Origin: Acetivibrio sp964564015
GTDB lineage: Bacteria > Bacillota > Clostridia > Acetivibrionales > Acetivibrionaceae
Assembly (NCBI GenBank): GCA_964564015.1
Contig: CAZLZR010000011.1
Location: 1-64,000 of the forward strand
DNA: 64,000 bases
Direction of reading: 5' to 3'
The stretch's first letter is position 1. Each line of letters opens with the position of its first letter. Shown in pieces: positions 34,574 to 43,633 of the stretch. Made by a program: the position numbers and the translations under genes. Under the pieces are notes generated by a model. That model had not been told where the DNA came from. It searched no databases and was given only the letters and a program-made list of their open reading frames with translations.

Positions 34574-34903
34574 CTATATATGCTTATCAATAAGCGATGC
34601 TAATTCAGACTTTGATCTCGCACCAATAACTTTTTCCACCACATCCCCATTCTTAAATATCATAAGTGTGGGTATGCTCATAACTCTGAATTTAGCAGCT
34701 ATCTCTCCTTCATCATCAACATTAAGCTTTGATACTTTCGCTCTACCATCATATTCGCTCGCAAGCTCATCAACTATTGGTCCTACTGCTCTGCAAGGCC
34801 CGCACCACGGTGCCCAGAAGTCAACCAAAACCGTCTTATCAGATTTCAATACTTCTTCTTCAAAATTATTTTTTGTAATAACAGTAACCTTTTCTGTTGC
34901 CAT
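34574..34903 (-). CDS. trxA: Thioredoxin
   Basis: 109 residues with the active-site WCGPC in VDFWAPWCGPCRAVGP and the cis-Pro loop MSIPTLMIF. Cytosolic disulfide reductant. AGGAGG-type ribosome site. It lies 114 nt downstream of the csoR-like gene on the same strand, and a GTATGGGTA motif resembling the csoR upstream site lies between them (34994-35002), so it may share that regulation. No thioredoxin reductase in the window. Confidence 0.96.
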   Translation of the reverse strand: MATEKVTVITKNNFEEEVLKSDKTVLVDFWAPWCGPCRAVGPIVDELASEYDGRAKVSKLNVDDEGEIAAKFRVMSIPTLMIFKNGDVVEKVIGARSKSELASLIDKHI

Positions 34904-34993
34904 AGTTCATCCTCCTAAATAAGTATTTATTTTACATCTATTAACGCTCAATCATATCAAGAAACAATGCAATAAATAGTTTACAATATTTTT

Positions 34994-35002
34994 ACCCATA
35001 CT
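34994..35002 (-). promoter_or_regulatory. Candidate CsoR-type half-site before trxA
   Basis: GTATGGGTA on the minus strand, identical to the core of the site at 35330-35348 upstream of the csoR-like gene. Confidence 0.3.
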
Positions 35003-35017
35003 TGATACAGAAAAACA

Positions 35018-35320
35018 TCAATCTACAAATTTTAAGAATTTTTGTATCGTATCAACAAGTTCGCTTACAACCTCTTTACTATTTTCACTCTCTAAAGCGT
35101 TTTGAAGGCAAGTCTTTGAGTGCCTTTGAAGTATTATACCTCCAACTTTATTTATAGCAGCTCTTACCGCGGCTACCTGAGTAAGGATATCCACACACTG
35201 TTTATCCTCGTTTATCATTTTATGTATTCCCTTTATTTGCCCCTCAATCCTTCTTAATCGCTTAAGAATATCTTCTTTAGAATCATAGCATTCGTCGTCT
35301 ATACTATTGTTTCCCACCAT
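35018..35320 (-). CDS. CsoR/FrmR family metal- or thiol-sensing repressor
   Basis: 100 residues, all-helical DUF156 family. RRIEGQIKGIHKMI is the conserved first helix. The ligand set is Cys in DKQCVDIL with His-x3-Cys in QRHSKTC, the Cu(I)-type C-H-C arrangement of CsoR rather than the two-Cys persulfide sensor CstR. It probably derepresses target genes on Cu(I). No copper ATPase or chaperone is adjacent; trxA follows. An imperfect palindrome ahead of its ribosome site suggests autoregulation. Confidence 0.9.
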   Translation of the reverse strand: MVGNNSIDDECYDSKEDILKRLRRIEGQIKGIHKMINEDKQCVDILTQVAAVRAAINKVGGIILQRHSKTCLQNALESENSKEVVSELVDTIQKFLKFVD

Positions 35321-35329
35321 TATTCCTCC

Positions 35330-35348
35330 TATACTCGGTATGGGTATA
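35330..35348. promoter_or_regulatory. Candidate CsoR operator
   Basis: TATACTCGGTATGGGTATA: TATAC/GTATA arms around a G-rich centre, as in TACCC..GGGTA-like CsoR sites, directly before the csoR-like ribosome site. Confidence 0.4.
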
Positions 35349-35467
35349 AAACTATTATATCTGCTTTTTGTATAAACCTCAAGGTAGTATAACTAAAAAG
35401 TTAAGTTCCGGAGAATTCATCCCTGCTTCCTTCTCTTACTATTTGCTCAAGAATCCCTCAAAGAAAA

Positions 35468-35504
35468 TTAGCTATGGCAGGCAGACCTAACCATAACTAA
35501 TTTT
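35468..35504 (-). terminator. Terminator after the CmpB-like gene
   Basis: TTAGCTATGG/CCATAACTAA stem with a T-rich run on either side, located downstream of the gene ending at 35536. The stem sequence recurs in terminators at 50433 and 56941. Confidence 0.65.
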
Positions 35505-35535
35505 TATTATTGCCTTATATAACCACGAAACCTTA

Positions 35536-35937
35536 TTATGCAATTTCCATAGCATCCAAAGCTTTATGCAAACGTTCAAATATCAATCCGGCTGCAAACC
35601 AGGCAGGAGCAAAGTCTATTCTCACGAGATTGTCAATAGCAAACGGCCCTGAGTAGTACCATGGATAAACACCCAATACGCTATACAGAATTAGTCCGCT
35701 TGTGTATTCAATTCCCCATATTATTACAATCCATAAAAGCCCTCTAAACTGCCACCTCCACCTGCTCAATATATCATTAATGGGTTCTAAAAACACAGCG
35801 CATCCATATATAAGAAACATCCAAAGGTTTGTATATCCTTGCAAGGTCAGATCTCCTGTTAGCAGCGAATGCAACCCTGTCCAAAATATTTCCATGCTCC
35901 ATCCTGCAAGTCCATAAATTAAAAATCTTTTAATCAT
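35536..35937 (-). CDS. CmpB-like small membrane protein (putative ABC permease, PF06541)
   Basis: About 133 residues with four hydrophobic segments. KRFLIYGLAGWSMEIFWTGL, LWMFLIYGCAVFLEP and GIEYTSGLILYSVLG match the ABC_trans_CmpB family, whose role is unproven despite the name. Start at 35937 (MIKRFL) fits the family N-terminus; an in-frame ATG at 35961 has no ribosome site. No ABC ATPase nearby. Confidence 0.8.
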   Translation of the reverse strand: MIKRFLIYGLAGWSMEIFWTGLHSLLTGDLTLQGYTNLWMFLIYGCAVFLEPINDILSRWRWQFRGLLWIVIIWGIEYTSGLILYSVLGVYPWYYSGPFAIDNLVRIDFAPAWFAAGLIFERLHKALDAMEIA

Positions 35938-36020
35938 AGCTATATTTTCTTCAAAATACATAATTTTAGTATAGAAATAATTTGGTAAACATAAAAATCG
36001 TAAAAATCTGATTTATCGCT

Positions 36021-36152
36021 TCACTTAATTTTTCCCTCTCCTGACTGCCTTTTTATTTCATCCTCACTCTTTTTATAAAACTGCATTATATACTCCTTAT
36101 TCTTAGGCAGGTTGTCATCCCAAGGTTTCTTCTTCTTTTTATTTTCTTTCAC
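36021..36152 (-). CDS. Small conserved-looking protein, 43 aa
   Basis: GTG start with GGAGG 8 nt upstream. The product begins KENKKKKKPWDDNLPKNKEY and ends with a charged IMQFYKKSEDEIKRQ segment. Very basic N-terminus, then a WDDNLP motif, no membrane segment. Good ribosome site and sensible composition support a real gene; function unknown. Confidence 0.6.
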   Translation of the reverse strand: MKENKKKKKPWDDNLPKNKEYIMQFYKKSEDEIKRQSGEGKIK

Positions 36153-36180
36153 ATAGCTCACCTCCAAGTCTTTAAAGCAT

Positions 36181-36230
36181 TATAAATGAACAACTTCGTT
36201 AAAAAATATTTTTGAAATAGTTCATCTATA
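36181..36230. repeat. Single-hairpin version of the dispersed repeat (copy C)
   Basis: 50 bp bounded by TATAAATGAAC and GTTCATCTATA. It corresponds to one hairpin of the double elements at 15443-15543 and 57221-57316. Confidence 0.6.
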
Positions 36231-36936
36231 GTATATCCGAATTTTCAAAAGTAAAAGCTAGTGCTTTTTACATAATAAATTCGAAGTGCCCCGTAACAGA
36301 ATTTATTTCTAGAGCATGCGTGCCACAGACATATGAAGTGCATTTTAACATTATGATAGACTTGAATTTAGTAGTGTTAAAAAACACTAGCCTTTGAAAA
36401 ATAAAAATGCATTTTCTATTTATCTGCTCCAAATTCTCCTGAAATAAAATAATTAATGTAAAAATTTTTCAAGGAAAATATAGTCAATTTTAATAAAAAC
36501 ATATTTCTTTCATGAAATTTTATTTATAATGTATAACTTTTAAACTAATTGCCAACTATAGGTATTATATTTGTGGAGGCATGAAAAGATGCTTTTATAT
36601 TATAAAAATAAAATACGAAAGAAATGAATTCAGCTTATATAGGGCAAATACACAGGGTTCACCATAATATATAACAAGAAAATATTAATAAATTAAATTT
36701 TTTTTAAAAAAACTCTACCAAAAGAATAAAATTTGTGTTATTATTTTGGATATGAATCTAGGTAATCTTATCCAAAATAAATTAATTTCTATAGTGTTTC
36801 ACATACTTAAAGTAGTTCGTGTTCAAGTAATTTAAATTTATAGCTATTTTTTCAGTACGAACGTAATAAAATATTTATGTTATTTATTATTTAAAATTGG
36901 ATAATAATATAGCATATAATCAAATGGAGGGATCCT
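36231..36936. other. Long AT-rich intergenic region before glgP
   Basis: No coding frame with a ribosome site. Contains small hairpins (for example GTAAAAGC/GCTTTTTAC near 36252-36276) and the presumed glgP promoter, which I could not pin down. Confidence 0.4.
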
Positions 36937-39501
36937 ATGTATCTATTTGGAAAAATAACCGTAACAGCAGTAATACCTGATGAATTATCAAAGTTAAGGG
37001 ACATTGCCTATAATCTATGGTGGTCTTGGAATTCTGATGCAATTGACTTATATAGAGAAATCGACCTTGCCCTTTGGGAAAAACTCAATAAGAATCCTGT
37101 AAGGTTTCTGAAGGAAGTAAGTCAGAAGAAACTCGAAGACAAGGTTCACGACCAGGATTACATGGAAAGATATAAAAATGTAGTTAATAGTTATAACTCC
37201 TACATGGAAGAGACTGATACATGGTTCAGCAGAACTTATCCTGATAAGAAAGACCATATGGTCGCATATTTTTCTGCTGAGTACGGCCTTAATGAGGTCT
37301 TACCGGTATATTCCGGAGGTCTTGGAGTATTGTCTGGAGACCACTGTAAATCAGCCAGCGATCTCGGTATTCCCTTTACTGCCATTGGTCTGTTCTATAA
37401 GCAGGGTTATTTCAGCCAGCATATAAACAGTGAAGGCTGGCAAGAAACTATATTTAATGATTTGAATATATCCAACCTTCCGGTAAAACCTGCTTTGAAC
37501 CATAAAGGTGAGCAAATTCAAATAAGTGTTGAATTGCCCGGAAGAGTCGTCTATGCCAAAGTCTGGCAGGTCAAAGTTGGACGTGTGAATTTGTACTTAA
37601 TTGATACTGATGTTGAACAAAACAGCCCTCACGACAGGAGTCTGACAGCAAGATTGTACGGCGGCGATCAGGAAACAAGAATACAGCAGGAAATCTTCCT
37701 TGGGATCGGTGGGGCACGGGTACTGGATGCATTAAATGTAAAAGCTACCGTGTTCCATATGAATGAGGGTCACTCATCATTTTTAGGTCTCGAACTTATT
37801 AGAAGGCTTGTACAGGATAAAAAACTACCGTTCAACCATGCGAAGGAAGTAGTATCTTCATCTCTCATATTTACCACACACACGCCTGTTCCTGCGGGAA
37901 ATGACGTATTCCCTCTTGAGATGATTGACAGATACTTTGGCAACTATTGGCCTTCCCTTGGTATCAGCAGACATGAATTTTTAGATCTGGGTCTGAAAAT
38001 CGGTGATCATCAGAACTTTAATATGACAGTGCTTGCATTAACTCTTGCAGGACAAAAGAATGGAGTTAGTGAACTACACGGCGCAGTGTCCCGCAATATT
38101 TTCAAAAATGTGTGGCCGGGAATACCCGAAGATGAAGTGCCTATAGGACATATTACAAACGGTATTCATACACTTACATGGTTATCCCCCAGTATTAAAT
38201 TCCTGTATGACAAGTACCTGGATAAAGACTGGAAGGAAAAGCTATATGATAACAAAGTCTGGGAAAGCGTAGATAAAATACCGGATGAAGAGTTATGGAA
38301 AACTCACTGTGTCCTGAAAACAAAAATGATAGGGTTTATAAGGGAAAAGTTAAAAGAACAAAGAGCTGCCAATGGTGAGTCTATTGAAAGTATCAGGCAG
38401 GTAGATACCCTGCTTGATTCGAATGCATTGACCATAGGTTTTGCAAGAAGGTTTGCTACTTACAAAAGGGCTAATCTCATATTCAGGGATTTGGCTCGTA
38501 TTCAAAGATTGCTTAACGACCCTAACAAACCAATGCAGATTATTTTCGCCGGTAAGGCACATCCTGCTGATGGTCCTGCCCACGAGATTATCAAGCATAT
38601 TAATGACATTGCAAAGCAGCAGGGATTTGTAGGTAAAGTTATATTAGTTGAAAACTATAATATGACCCTTGCAAGAAACATGGTTCAGGGAGTTGATATC
38701 TGGCTCAATAATCCGAGGAGACCTCTTGAAGCCAGTGGAACAAGTGGCCAGAAAGTATGTATAAACGGCATCATAAACTTCAGTGTTTTAGATGGCTGGT
38801 GGTGCGAAGGATACAATGGTAAAAACGGTTGGTCCATAGGTGATGACACATTCTATGACAATGAGCATTATCAGGATAATGCCGATAGTGAATCTATCTA
38901 CAGTACCCTTGAGAAGCATATCCTCCCCCTTTTCTTCGACAGAAACGAAAACGGAGTTCCTGTAAAATGGGTTGAGGTTATGAAGGAATCAATAAAAACA
39001 AACAGTGGCCTGTTCAGTACTCATAGAATGGTTCAGGATTATACTAATAAGTACTATGTCACCTCAATGGACAGGGTTAATAAAATTATATCAAGTAACT
39101 ACAAGCATTCTGTCAATCTGTCGGAATGGAAATCTCAGGTTGAGAAATTCTGGCCACAGGTTCAGATACTAGCTGATAAATCATCCAATCACCTTAAGGA
39201 AAAGAATTTTATATCCGGTGAAAATATAAAAATCAATGCTTCTGTCTATCTAGGAAGTGTAGATCCTTCAAGCGTGAAAGTCCAGGTTTATTATGGAAAC
39301 ATAGGTAAAAATAACAGCATAGAAAATCCTGAAATCCTTGATATGAACCTTGAAGAAAAAACTTCTGATGGTACTTACAGTTACGCTGCAATTGTTAAAC
39401 TGTTCGAAGGTGGAGAATATGGTTATACCTTCAGGGTAATACCTCATCATCCGGACTTGCTCAATCCTTTTGATATGGCATTAATCAGATGGATAGTATA
39501 A
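36937..39501 (+). CDS. glgP: Alpha-glucan (glycogen) phosphorylase
   Basis: 854 residues, GT35, the TIGR02094-type shorter phosphorylase with a DUF3417-like N-terminus (IAYNLWWSWNSDA). Motifs: AYFSAEYGLNEVLPVYSGGLG, THTPVPAGNDVF, and the PLP-lysine region RPLEASGTSGQKV. It releases glucose-1-phosphate from alpha-1,4-glucan, feeding glycolysis. The last ~100 residues form a beta-sandwich-like extension (VYLGSVDPSSVKVQVYYG) seen in this subfamily. GGAGGGAT ribosome site, single gene with its own terminator. Confidence 0.95.
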   Translation: MYLFGKITVTAVIPDELSKLRDIAYNLWWSWNSDAIDLYREIDLALWEKLNKNPVRFLKEVSQKKLEDKVHDQDYMERYKNVVNSYNSYMEETDTWFSRTYPDKKDHMVAYFSAEYGLNEVLPVYSGGLGVLSGDHCKSASDLGIPFTAIGLFYKQGYFSQHINSEGWQETIFNDLNISNLPVKPALNHKGEQIQISVELPGRVVYAKVWQVKVGRVNLYLIDTDVEQNSPHDRSLTARLYGGDQETRIQQEIFLGIGGARVLDALNVKATVFHMNEGHSSFLGLELIRRLVQDKKLPFNHAKEVVSSSLIFTTHTPVPAGNDVFPLEMIDRYFGNYWPSLGISRHEFLDLGLKIGDHQNFNMTVLALTLAGQKNGVSELHGAVSRNIFKNVWPGIPEDEVPIGHITNGIHTLTWLSPSIKFLYDKYLDKDWKEKLYDNKVWESVDKIPDEELWKTHCVLKTKMIGFIREKLKEQRAANGESIESIRQVDTLLDSNALTIGFARRFATYKRANLIFRDLARIQRLLNDPNKPMQIIFAGKAHPADGPAHEIIKHINDIAKQQGFVGKVILVENYNMTLARNMVQGVDIWLNNPRRPLEASGTSGQKVCINGIINFSVLDGWWCEGYNGKNGWSIGDDTFYDNEHYQDNADSESIYSTLEKHILPLFFDRNENGVPVKWVEVMKESIKTNSGLFSTHRMVQDYTNKYYVTSMDRVNKIISSNYKHSVNLSEWKSQVEKFWPQVQILADKSSNHLKEKNFISGENIKINASVYLGSVDPSSVKVQVYYGNIGKNNSIENPEILDMNLEEKTSDGTYSYAAIVKLFEGGEYGYTFRVIPHHPDLLNPFDMALIRWIV

Positions 39502-39525
39502 AATACAATTAATAATACAAAAAGG

Positions 39526-39569
39526 GGTATTGTACTGCAATTAAAGATTGCTGTACGATACCTTTTTTT
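39526..39569 (+). terminator. glgP terminator
   Basis: GGTATTGTACTGCAAT/ATTGCTGTACGATACC stem followed by T7. Confidence 0.9.
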
Positions 39570-39653
39570 AATTCACTGGAAAAACCCGTTATATGAATAA
39601 TATTTTGGCTTCTACACAAGCTATATATAATTTCAGTTATGAGGAGTATCAAA

Positions 39654-41231
39654 GTGAAAAAATACGAAAAGCGTGCCATGAAGCTAACAGATAAAAACCT
39701 TCGTAAATTTAAAAAAAACTCTAATATGAATAGTCCTTCAAAAACACCTTCTGAAGCTCAAAACGGTGCAATATTCCCTACAATAGATGAGAATCACGCC
39801 CTTTTGGTCAGTATTCTCGGAAATGGTATTGGTCTGGCTTTTACTAAATATGATATCTTTGAAAAAACAGCTCAGATTGGTATTGCTTACATACAAAGCC
39901 TTGTAGACAAAAATTTAATAAGCAGTCATATAGTAAAACCTTTGATTGAAAGTAAAATTGATACCGTATTTGATCAACAGCAAATATCTACATTAATACA
40001 ATCAAAGTTTATACAAATACCTGATATAAAAAAAACCGGCGAAATCAAGCAAGTGATGGACTATTTACTTACCGGGCATACCGTTGTTTTTTTACAGAAT
40101 TCTAAGGAAGCCATTGTTATTGGCTCTCGAACCCTCCAAAACAGAGCGGTAGAGTTCCCTAACAACGAATCCACTGTTCTGGCTTCGCAAGATTCATTTA
40201 TCGAAGATATTGAAACAAACTGCAGCTTGATTATCAGGAGGCTCCCTACTCCCGATCTGCATTTTGAAGAATTTATGGTTTGCAGTTTGTCCCATACTAA
40301 AATAAAATTGCTTTGGCTGAAAAACAAGTCAAATCCAAAGGTCGTCAACGAAGTCAGGAAACGTATTGAAAAAATTAATGTTGAATCCATTGATGGTATA
40401 GGTAATCTGGCAGAGCTTATAGTTGAAAAACCACTTTCCATATTTCCGAAATATAAGCAAACGCAGCGTCCGGATTTGGTTGCAAAAAGACTTTCGGAGG
40501 GGTATACCGCTATTTTATGCAACAACAGTCCTTTTGCACTCATAGCTCCTATGTTTTTTTGGGACAATTTTAAAACAATGGATGATTACTCCGAAAATGT
40601 TTATGTTTCTTCTTTTTTGAGATTAACAAGAATATTTTCTTTTTTACTGTCTACTTCTATTTCGTCATTATATCTGTCATTTGTAACATATAACCAAGCT
40701 ATAGTTCCTGCGCCACTTGCCATAAATATAGCAACCGGAAAGGATGGTGTTCCATTTCCATCTATTGTAGAGGTGTTAATGCTCTCCCTTGCAATTACAA
40801 TTATACGTGAAGCATCATTAAGACTTCCAGGGTCAGTGGGATACTTTATAGGTACATTGGCAGCTGTAGTTCTTGGACAGGCGGCTGTTACAGCTGGCTA
40901 TGTAAGCGCTTCGGTTATTATAGTAATAGCTGTAACGGCAATATCGTCTTTTGCCATCTCCAGTACCACAATAATTTATCCGGCAAGGCTCATAAACTAT
41001 CTTCTGATTCTTTTTTCCGGTACCTTCGGAATGTTTGGCTTTTTAAACGGATTAACGCTTGTGATCTGGCATCTGGTATCACTGCGTTCCTTCGGTATGC
41101 CTTACCTGTATCCACTAGTACCCTTTGACCTGGGAGCTATGAAAGATACTTTCATACGAGCCCCTCTTAAGACTAGCAGGAAACAACCAAATATATTACT
41201 CAGAGAAAACATTAATAAGAACCAGCGATAA
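39654..41231 (+). CDS. Spore germinant receptor subunit A (GerA family)
   Basis: About 525 residues. The large N-terminal soluble domain (LVSILGNGIGLAFTKYDIF, GHTVVFLQNSKEAIVIG) precedes the membrane part with about five to six helices. The family signatures DGVPFPSIVEVLMLSLAIT and REASLRLPGSVG are clear. Sits in the spore inner membrane and detects germinants with the B and C subunits. GTG at 39654 is preferred, with GAGGAG 7 nt upstream; the ATG at 39639 overlaps that site. First gene of the A-B-C operon. Clade (GerA, GerB, GerK) not assigned. Confidence 0.93.
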   Translation: MKKYEKRAMKLTDKNLRKFKKNSNMNSPSKTPSEAQNGAIFPTIDENHALLVSILGNGIGLAFTKYDIFEKTAQIGIAYIQSLVDKNLISSHIVKPLIESKIDTVFDQQQISTLIQSKFIQIPDIKKTGEIKQVMDYLLTGHTVVFLQNSKEAIVIGSRTLQNRAVEFPNNESTVLASQDSFIEDIETNCSLIIRRLPTPDLHFEEFMVCSLSHTKIKLLWLKNKSNPKVVNEVRKRIEKINVESIDGIGNLAELIVEKPLSIFPKYKQTQRPDLVAKRLSEGYTAILCNNSPFALIAPMFFWDNFKTMDDYSENVYVSSFLRLTRIFSFLLSTSISSLYLSFVTYNQAIVPAPLAINIATGKDGVPFPSIVEVLMLSLAITIIREASLRLPGSVGYFIGTLAAVVLGQAAVTAGYVSASVIIVIAVTAISSFAISSTTIIYPARLINYLLILFSGTFGMFGFLNGLTLVIWHLVSLRSFGMPYLYPLVPFDLGAMKDTFIRAPLKTSRKQPNILLRENINKNQR

Positions 41232-41268
41232 AGGTTTCAAAAATTAAAATAGGAATAGGTAATGGTAT

Positions 41269-42372
41269 ATGATAAAAAAACAAAAATTAACACGAGAACA
41301 GATATTCTTCTCCACATTTTTAGGTATAATCGGAAATATTGTTTACATCCATACCTGGATTTCTAACGATACAAACAGAGCATCATGGCTTGCTTCTTTT
41401 GCAGGCATATTAGCCATTATCCCTTTTGCACTATGGCTTATGTATATAAGTAAATTTAATCCTGAAGGTACTATTTTTGATACAATAAAACAGGGCATTG
41501 GCAAACTTCCAAACTGCTTATTATGTATAATATTCATTACATTAAACGTTTGCATTTCAGCTACACATATCAACATGTTCGCAGAAATGCTCAGGGTATT
41601 CGTTTTTCAAAATACTCCTGCACCAGTATTTATGTTTATCATGATTTTAATTGTTTTTTTAATTTTATACAGCGATATCACCACAATATGCAAGCTTATT
41701 GAAGTTCTTACTGTTATTGGTTTGATCAATTATTTTTCATGCTTTGTTTTCGCCTTTCCCAAAATGATTAACATAAAATATATAATTCCAATCTTCGATA
41801 CATCACTTCCGAGGCTTATAAGTGGACTTATATTTATGACCAGTGCTTCATCGGAACTGCTGCTTTTCCTTATGGTAATAGTCTCCAACATTCCTGATCC
41901 ATTTAAGCATCGGAGTTGGGTAATAAGCGGCATAATTTCATCTGCTGTAGTGTTTTCGCTTGCAATTTTGATCATTATAGCTATGATGAGTCCTGAAATA
42001 GCAAAACGTATAGCCTTCGGTGGTGTTAATGCCGCAAGACTTATATCTGTAGGTACTTATATCTATGGACTTGAAATCTTAGTAATCGGAACATATCAAT
42101 TTATTGCTTTGGGTAAAATTATCATATGCATGTACTGCTCGTGGACTTCCCTAAAAAGAATCTTTGGTGAAAAAAGGCCACATCTTCAGTTGGCATTTAC
42201 TGCTTTAGCTATTTTTATTACAGCTATTTTACTTAATTCTTATACAAAATCATATTTTTTTGCAGTATTTCTCGGGCGTTACATCTTATTGCCCTTCTCA
42301 ATACTCGTTCTTATTCTTGCATCAATAAGTGTGAAAATCAGAAGAAACCGGACTGGAAGTGTCGCTAAATGA
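41269..42372 (+). CDS. Spore germinant receptor subunit B (GerB/endospore germination permease)
   Basis: 367 residues, about ten membrane helices, amino-acid/polyamine/organocation transporter fold (LTREQIFFSTFLGIIGN, MTSASSELLLFLMVI). Forms the germinant-binding channel subunit of the receptor. It follows gerA by 37 nt and its stop overlaps the gerC start by 4 nt. Confidence 0.93.
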   Translation: MIKKQKLTREQIFFSTFLGIIGNIVYIHTWISNDTNRASWLASFAGILAIIPFALWLMYISKFNPEGTIFDTIKQGIGKLPNCLLCIIFITLNVCISATHINMFAEMLRVFVFQNTPAPVFMFIMILIVFLILYSDITTICKLIEVLTVIGLINYFSCFVFAFPKMINIKYIIPIFDTSLPRLISGLIFMTSASSELLLFLMVIVSNIPDPFKHRSWVISGIISSAVVFSLAILIIIAMMSPEIAKRIAFGGVNAARLISVGTYIYGLEILVIGTYQFIALGKIIICMYCSWTSLKRIFGEKRPHLQLAFTALAIFITAILLNSYTKSYFFAVFLGRYILLPFSILVLILASISVKIRRNRTGSVAK

Positions 42373-43598
42373 TTGGAAGAATACTTGCATTAGTATTGTG
42401 TATTTTATTACTATTAGCTCCAATGACTGGCTGTTGGGATTACGTTGAATATAACGATCTCGCTCAGATTATTGCAATCGGTATAGATTTTGATAAACAA
42501 ACAAATAATATTGTTTTATCTTTACAGTTCATACCGACTTCAAAACCAAGTAACGGTAGTGGAAGTCAAGAGCAATCGAAAAACAATGGTCTTGTCCATT
42601 CTGCCGCTGACACCACCTTATTTGGTGCTTTGGCAAAACTGCAGCAGGTGGTGGACAAAAACTTTTTCTACGGATATTCTAAAATATTAGTAATAGGTGA
42701 GGATGCAGCAAAAAACGTTCTACTGCCAATGATGGAAATCCATGACAGGTCACCTGCCATTAGAGCTTCTTCTTATGTCGTATTTACACCTGGTAAAGCT
42801 GAAAATGTTTTAGGCACTATTGATTCTTCTCATAATGAGATTTCAGGCAATACCTTGAGCAGATTACTGGAAACAGTGTCATCAAACGGAGCATCTTTCC
42901 CTGTCACCATCCAAAAATTCATGGAAATGCTTTCCATAAGCGGCATAGAAGCTGTAGGTCCTTGTGCCGTCACCACAGTTAAAGAGCTTGATGTTAAAGG
43001 TGGCACTATTGATAGTATAAAAGCAAATGTACAAAAGGAAGGGAAGCTTATGGTTTCCGGTTTAGCAGCTTTCAAGGGCAGTAGTTTGGTCGGCTGGCTT
43101 GATCAGAAACAGAGTTTGGGATTGGGATGGATTACCGGTAAAAAAATCAATGCATATAAATTTACTGGATCAGTTAGCGGAGCCATAAGTGACGAAGCCT
43201 ATTTTCGTGTTACAAATACCAAAAGTAAGATAAAAGTTAAGCTTATTAATGGCAATGTGTCAATAGATATAGATTTAAAAGTTACTTGCAGTTTGAGAAA
43301 ATACTATGCCTTCAACTATACCGACTTTTTGGATAACAAGGACCTAAGCCAACTGAAAGATAAGCTTTCAAAATCAATTACAGGCGATATAGAAGCAGCA
43401 TTAAAAAAGGGGCAAAAGGAATTACAATCAGATATATTTGGTTTTGGGTTTGAGTTTTATAGAAAGTATCCAAAATTATGGAACCAGAAATATGAAAAGG
43501 AATGGGATGAGATTTTTCCTGAGATACCAGTTAATATAAAGGTAGATGCAAGCATAACAAATACTGGTACAAATATTCGGAACTTGATTGTGAAATAA
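42369..43598 (+). CDS. Spore germinant receptor subunit C (Ger(x)C lipoprotein)
   Basis: 409 residues. Signal peptide with lipobox-like LLAPMTGC and mature start CWDYVEYNDLAQIIAIGID, the standard Ger(x)C beginning (CWDxxEL..). Later: GYSKILVIGEDAAKN and a C-terminal domain ending near GFGFEFYRKYPKLW. Lipid-anchored subunit of the inner-membrane receptor. Translationally coupled to gerB (ATGA). Confidence 0.93.
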   Translation: MIGRILALVLCILLLLAPMTGCWDYVEYNDLAQIIAIGIDFDKQTNNIVLSLQFIPTSKPSNGSGSQEQSKNNGLVHSAADTTLFGALAKLQQVVDKNFFYGYSKILVIGEDAAKNVLLPMMEIHDRSPAIRASSYVVFTPGKAENVLGTIDSSHNEISGNTLSRLLETVSSNGASFPVTIQKFMEMLSISGIEAVGPCAVTTVKELDVKGGTIDSIKANVQKEGKLMVSGLAAFKGSSLVGWLDQKQSLGLGWITGKKINAYKFTGSVSGAISDEAYFRVTNTKSKIKVKLINGNVSIDIDLKVTCSLRKYYAFNYTDFLDNKDLSQLKDKLSKSITGDIEAALKKGQKELQSDIFGFGFEFYRKYPKLWNQKYEKEWDEIFPEIPVNIKVDASITNTGTNIRNLIVK

Positions 43599-43633
43599 TA
43601 GGAGTAATTTATGTTTATTTGGAGGAGCGTGTT

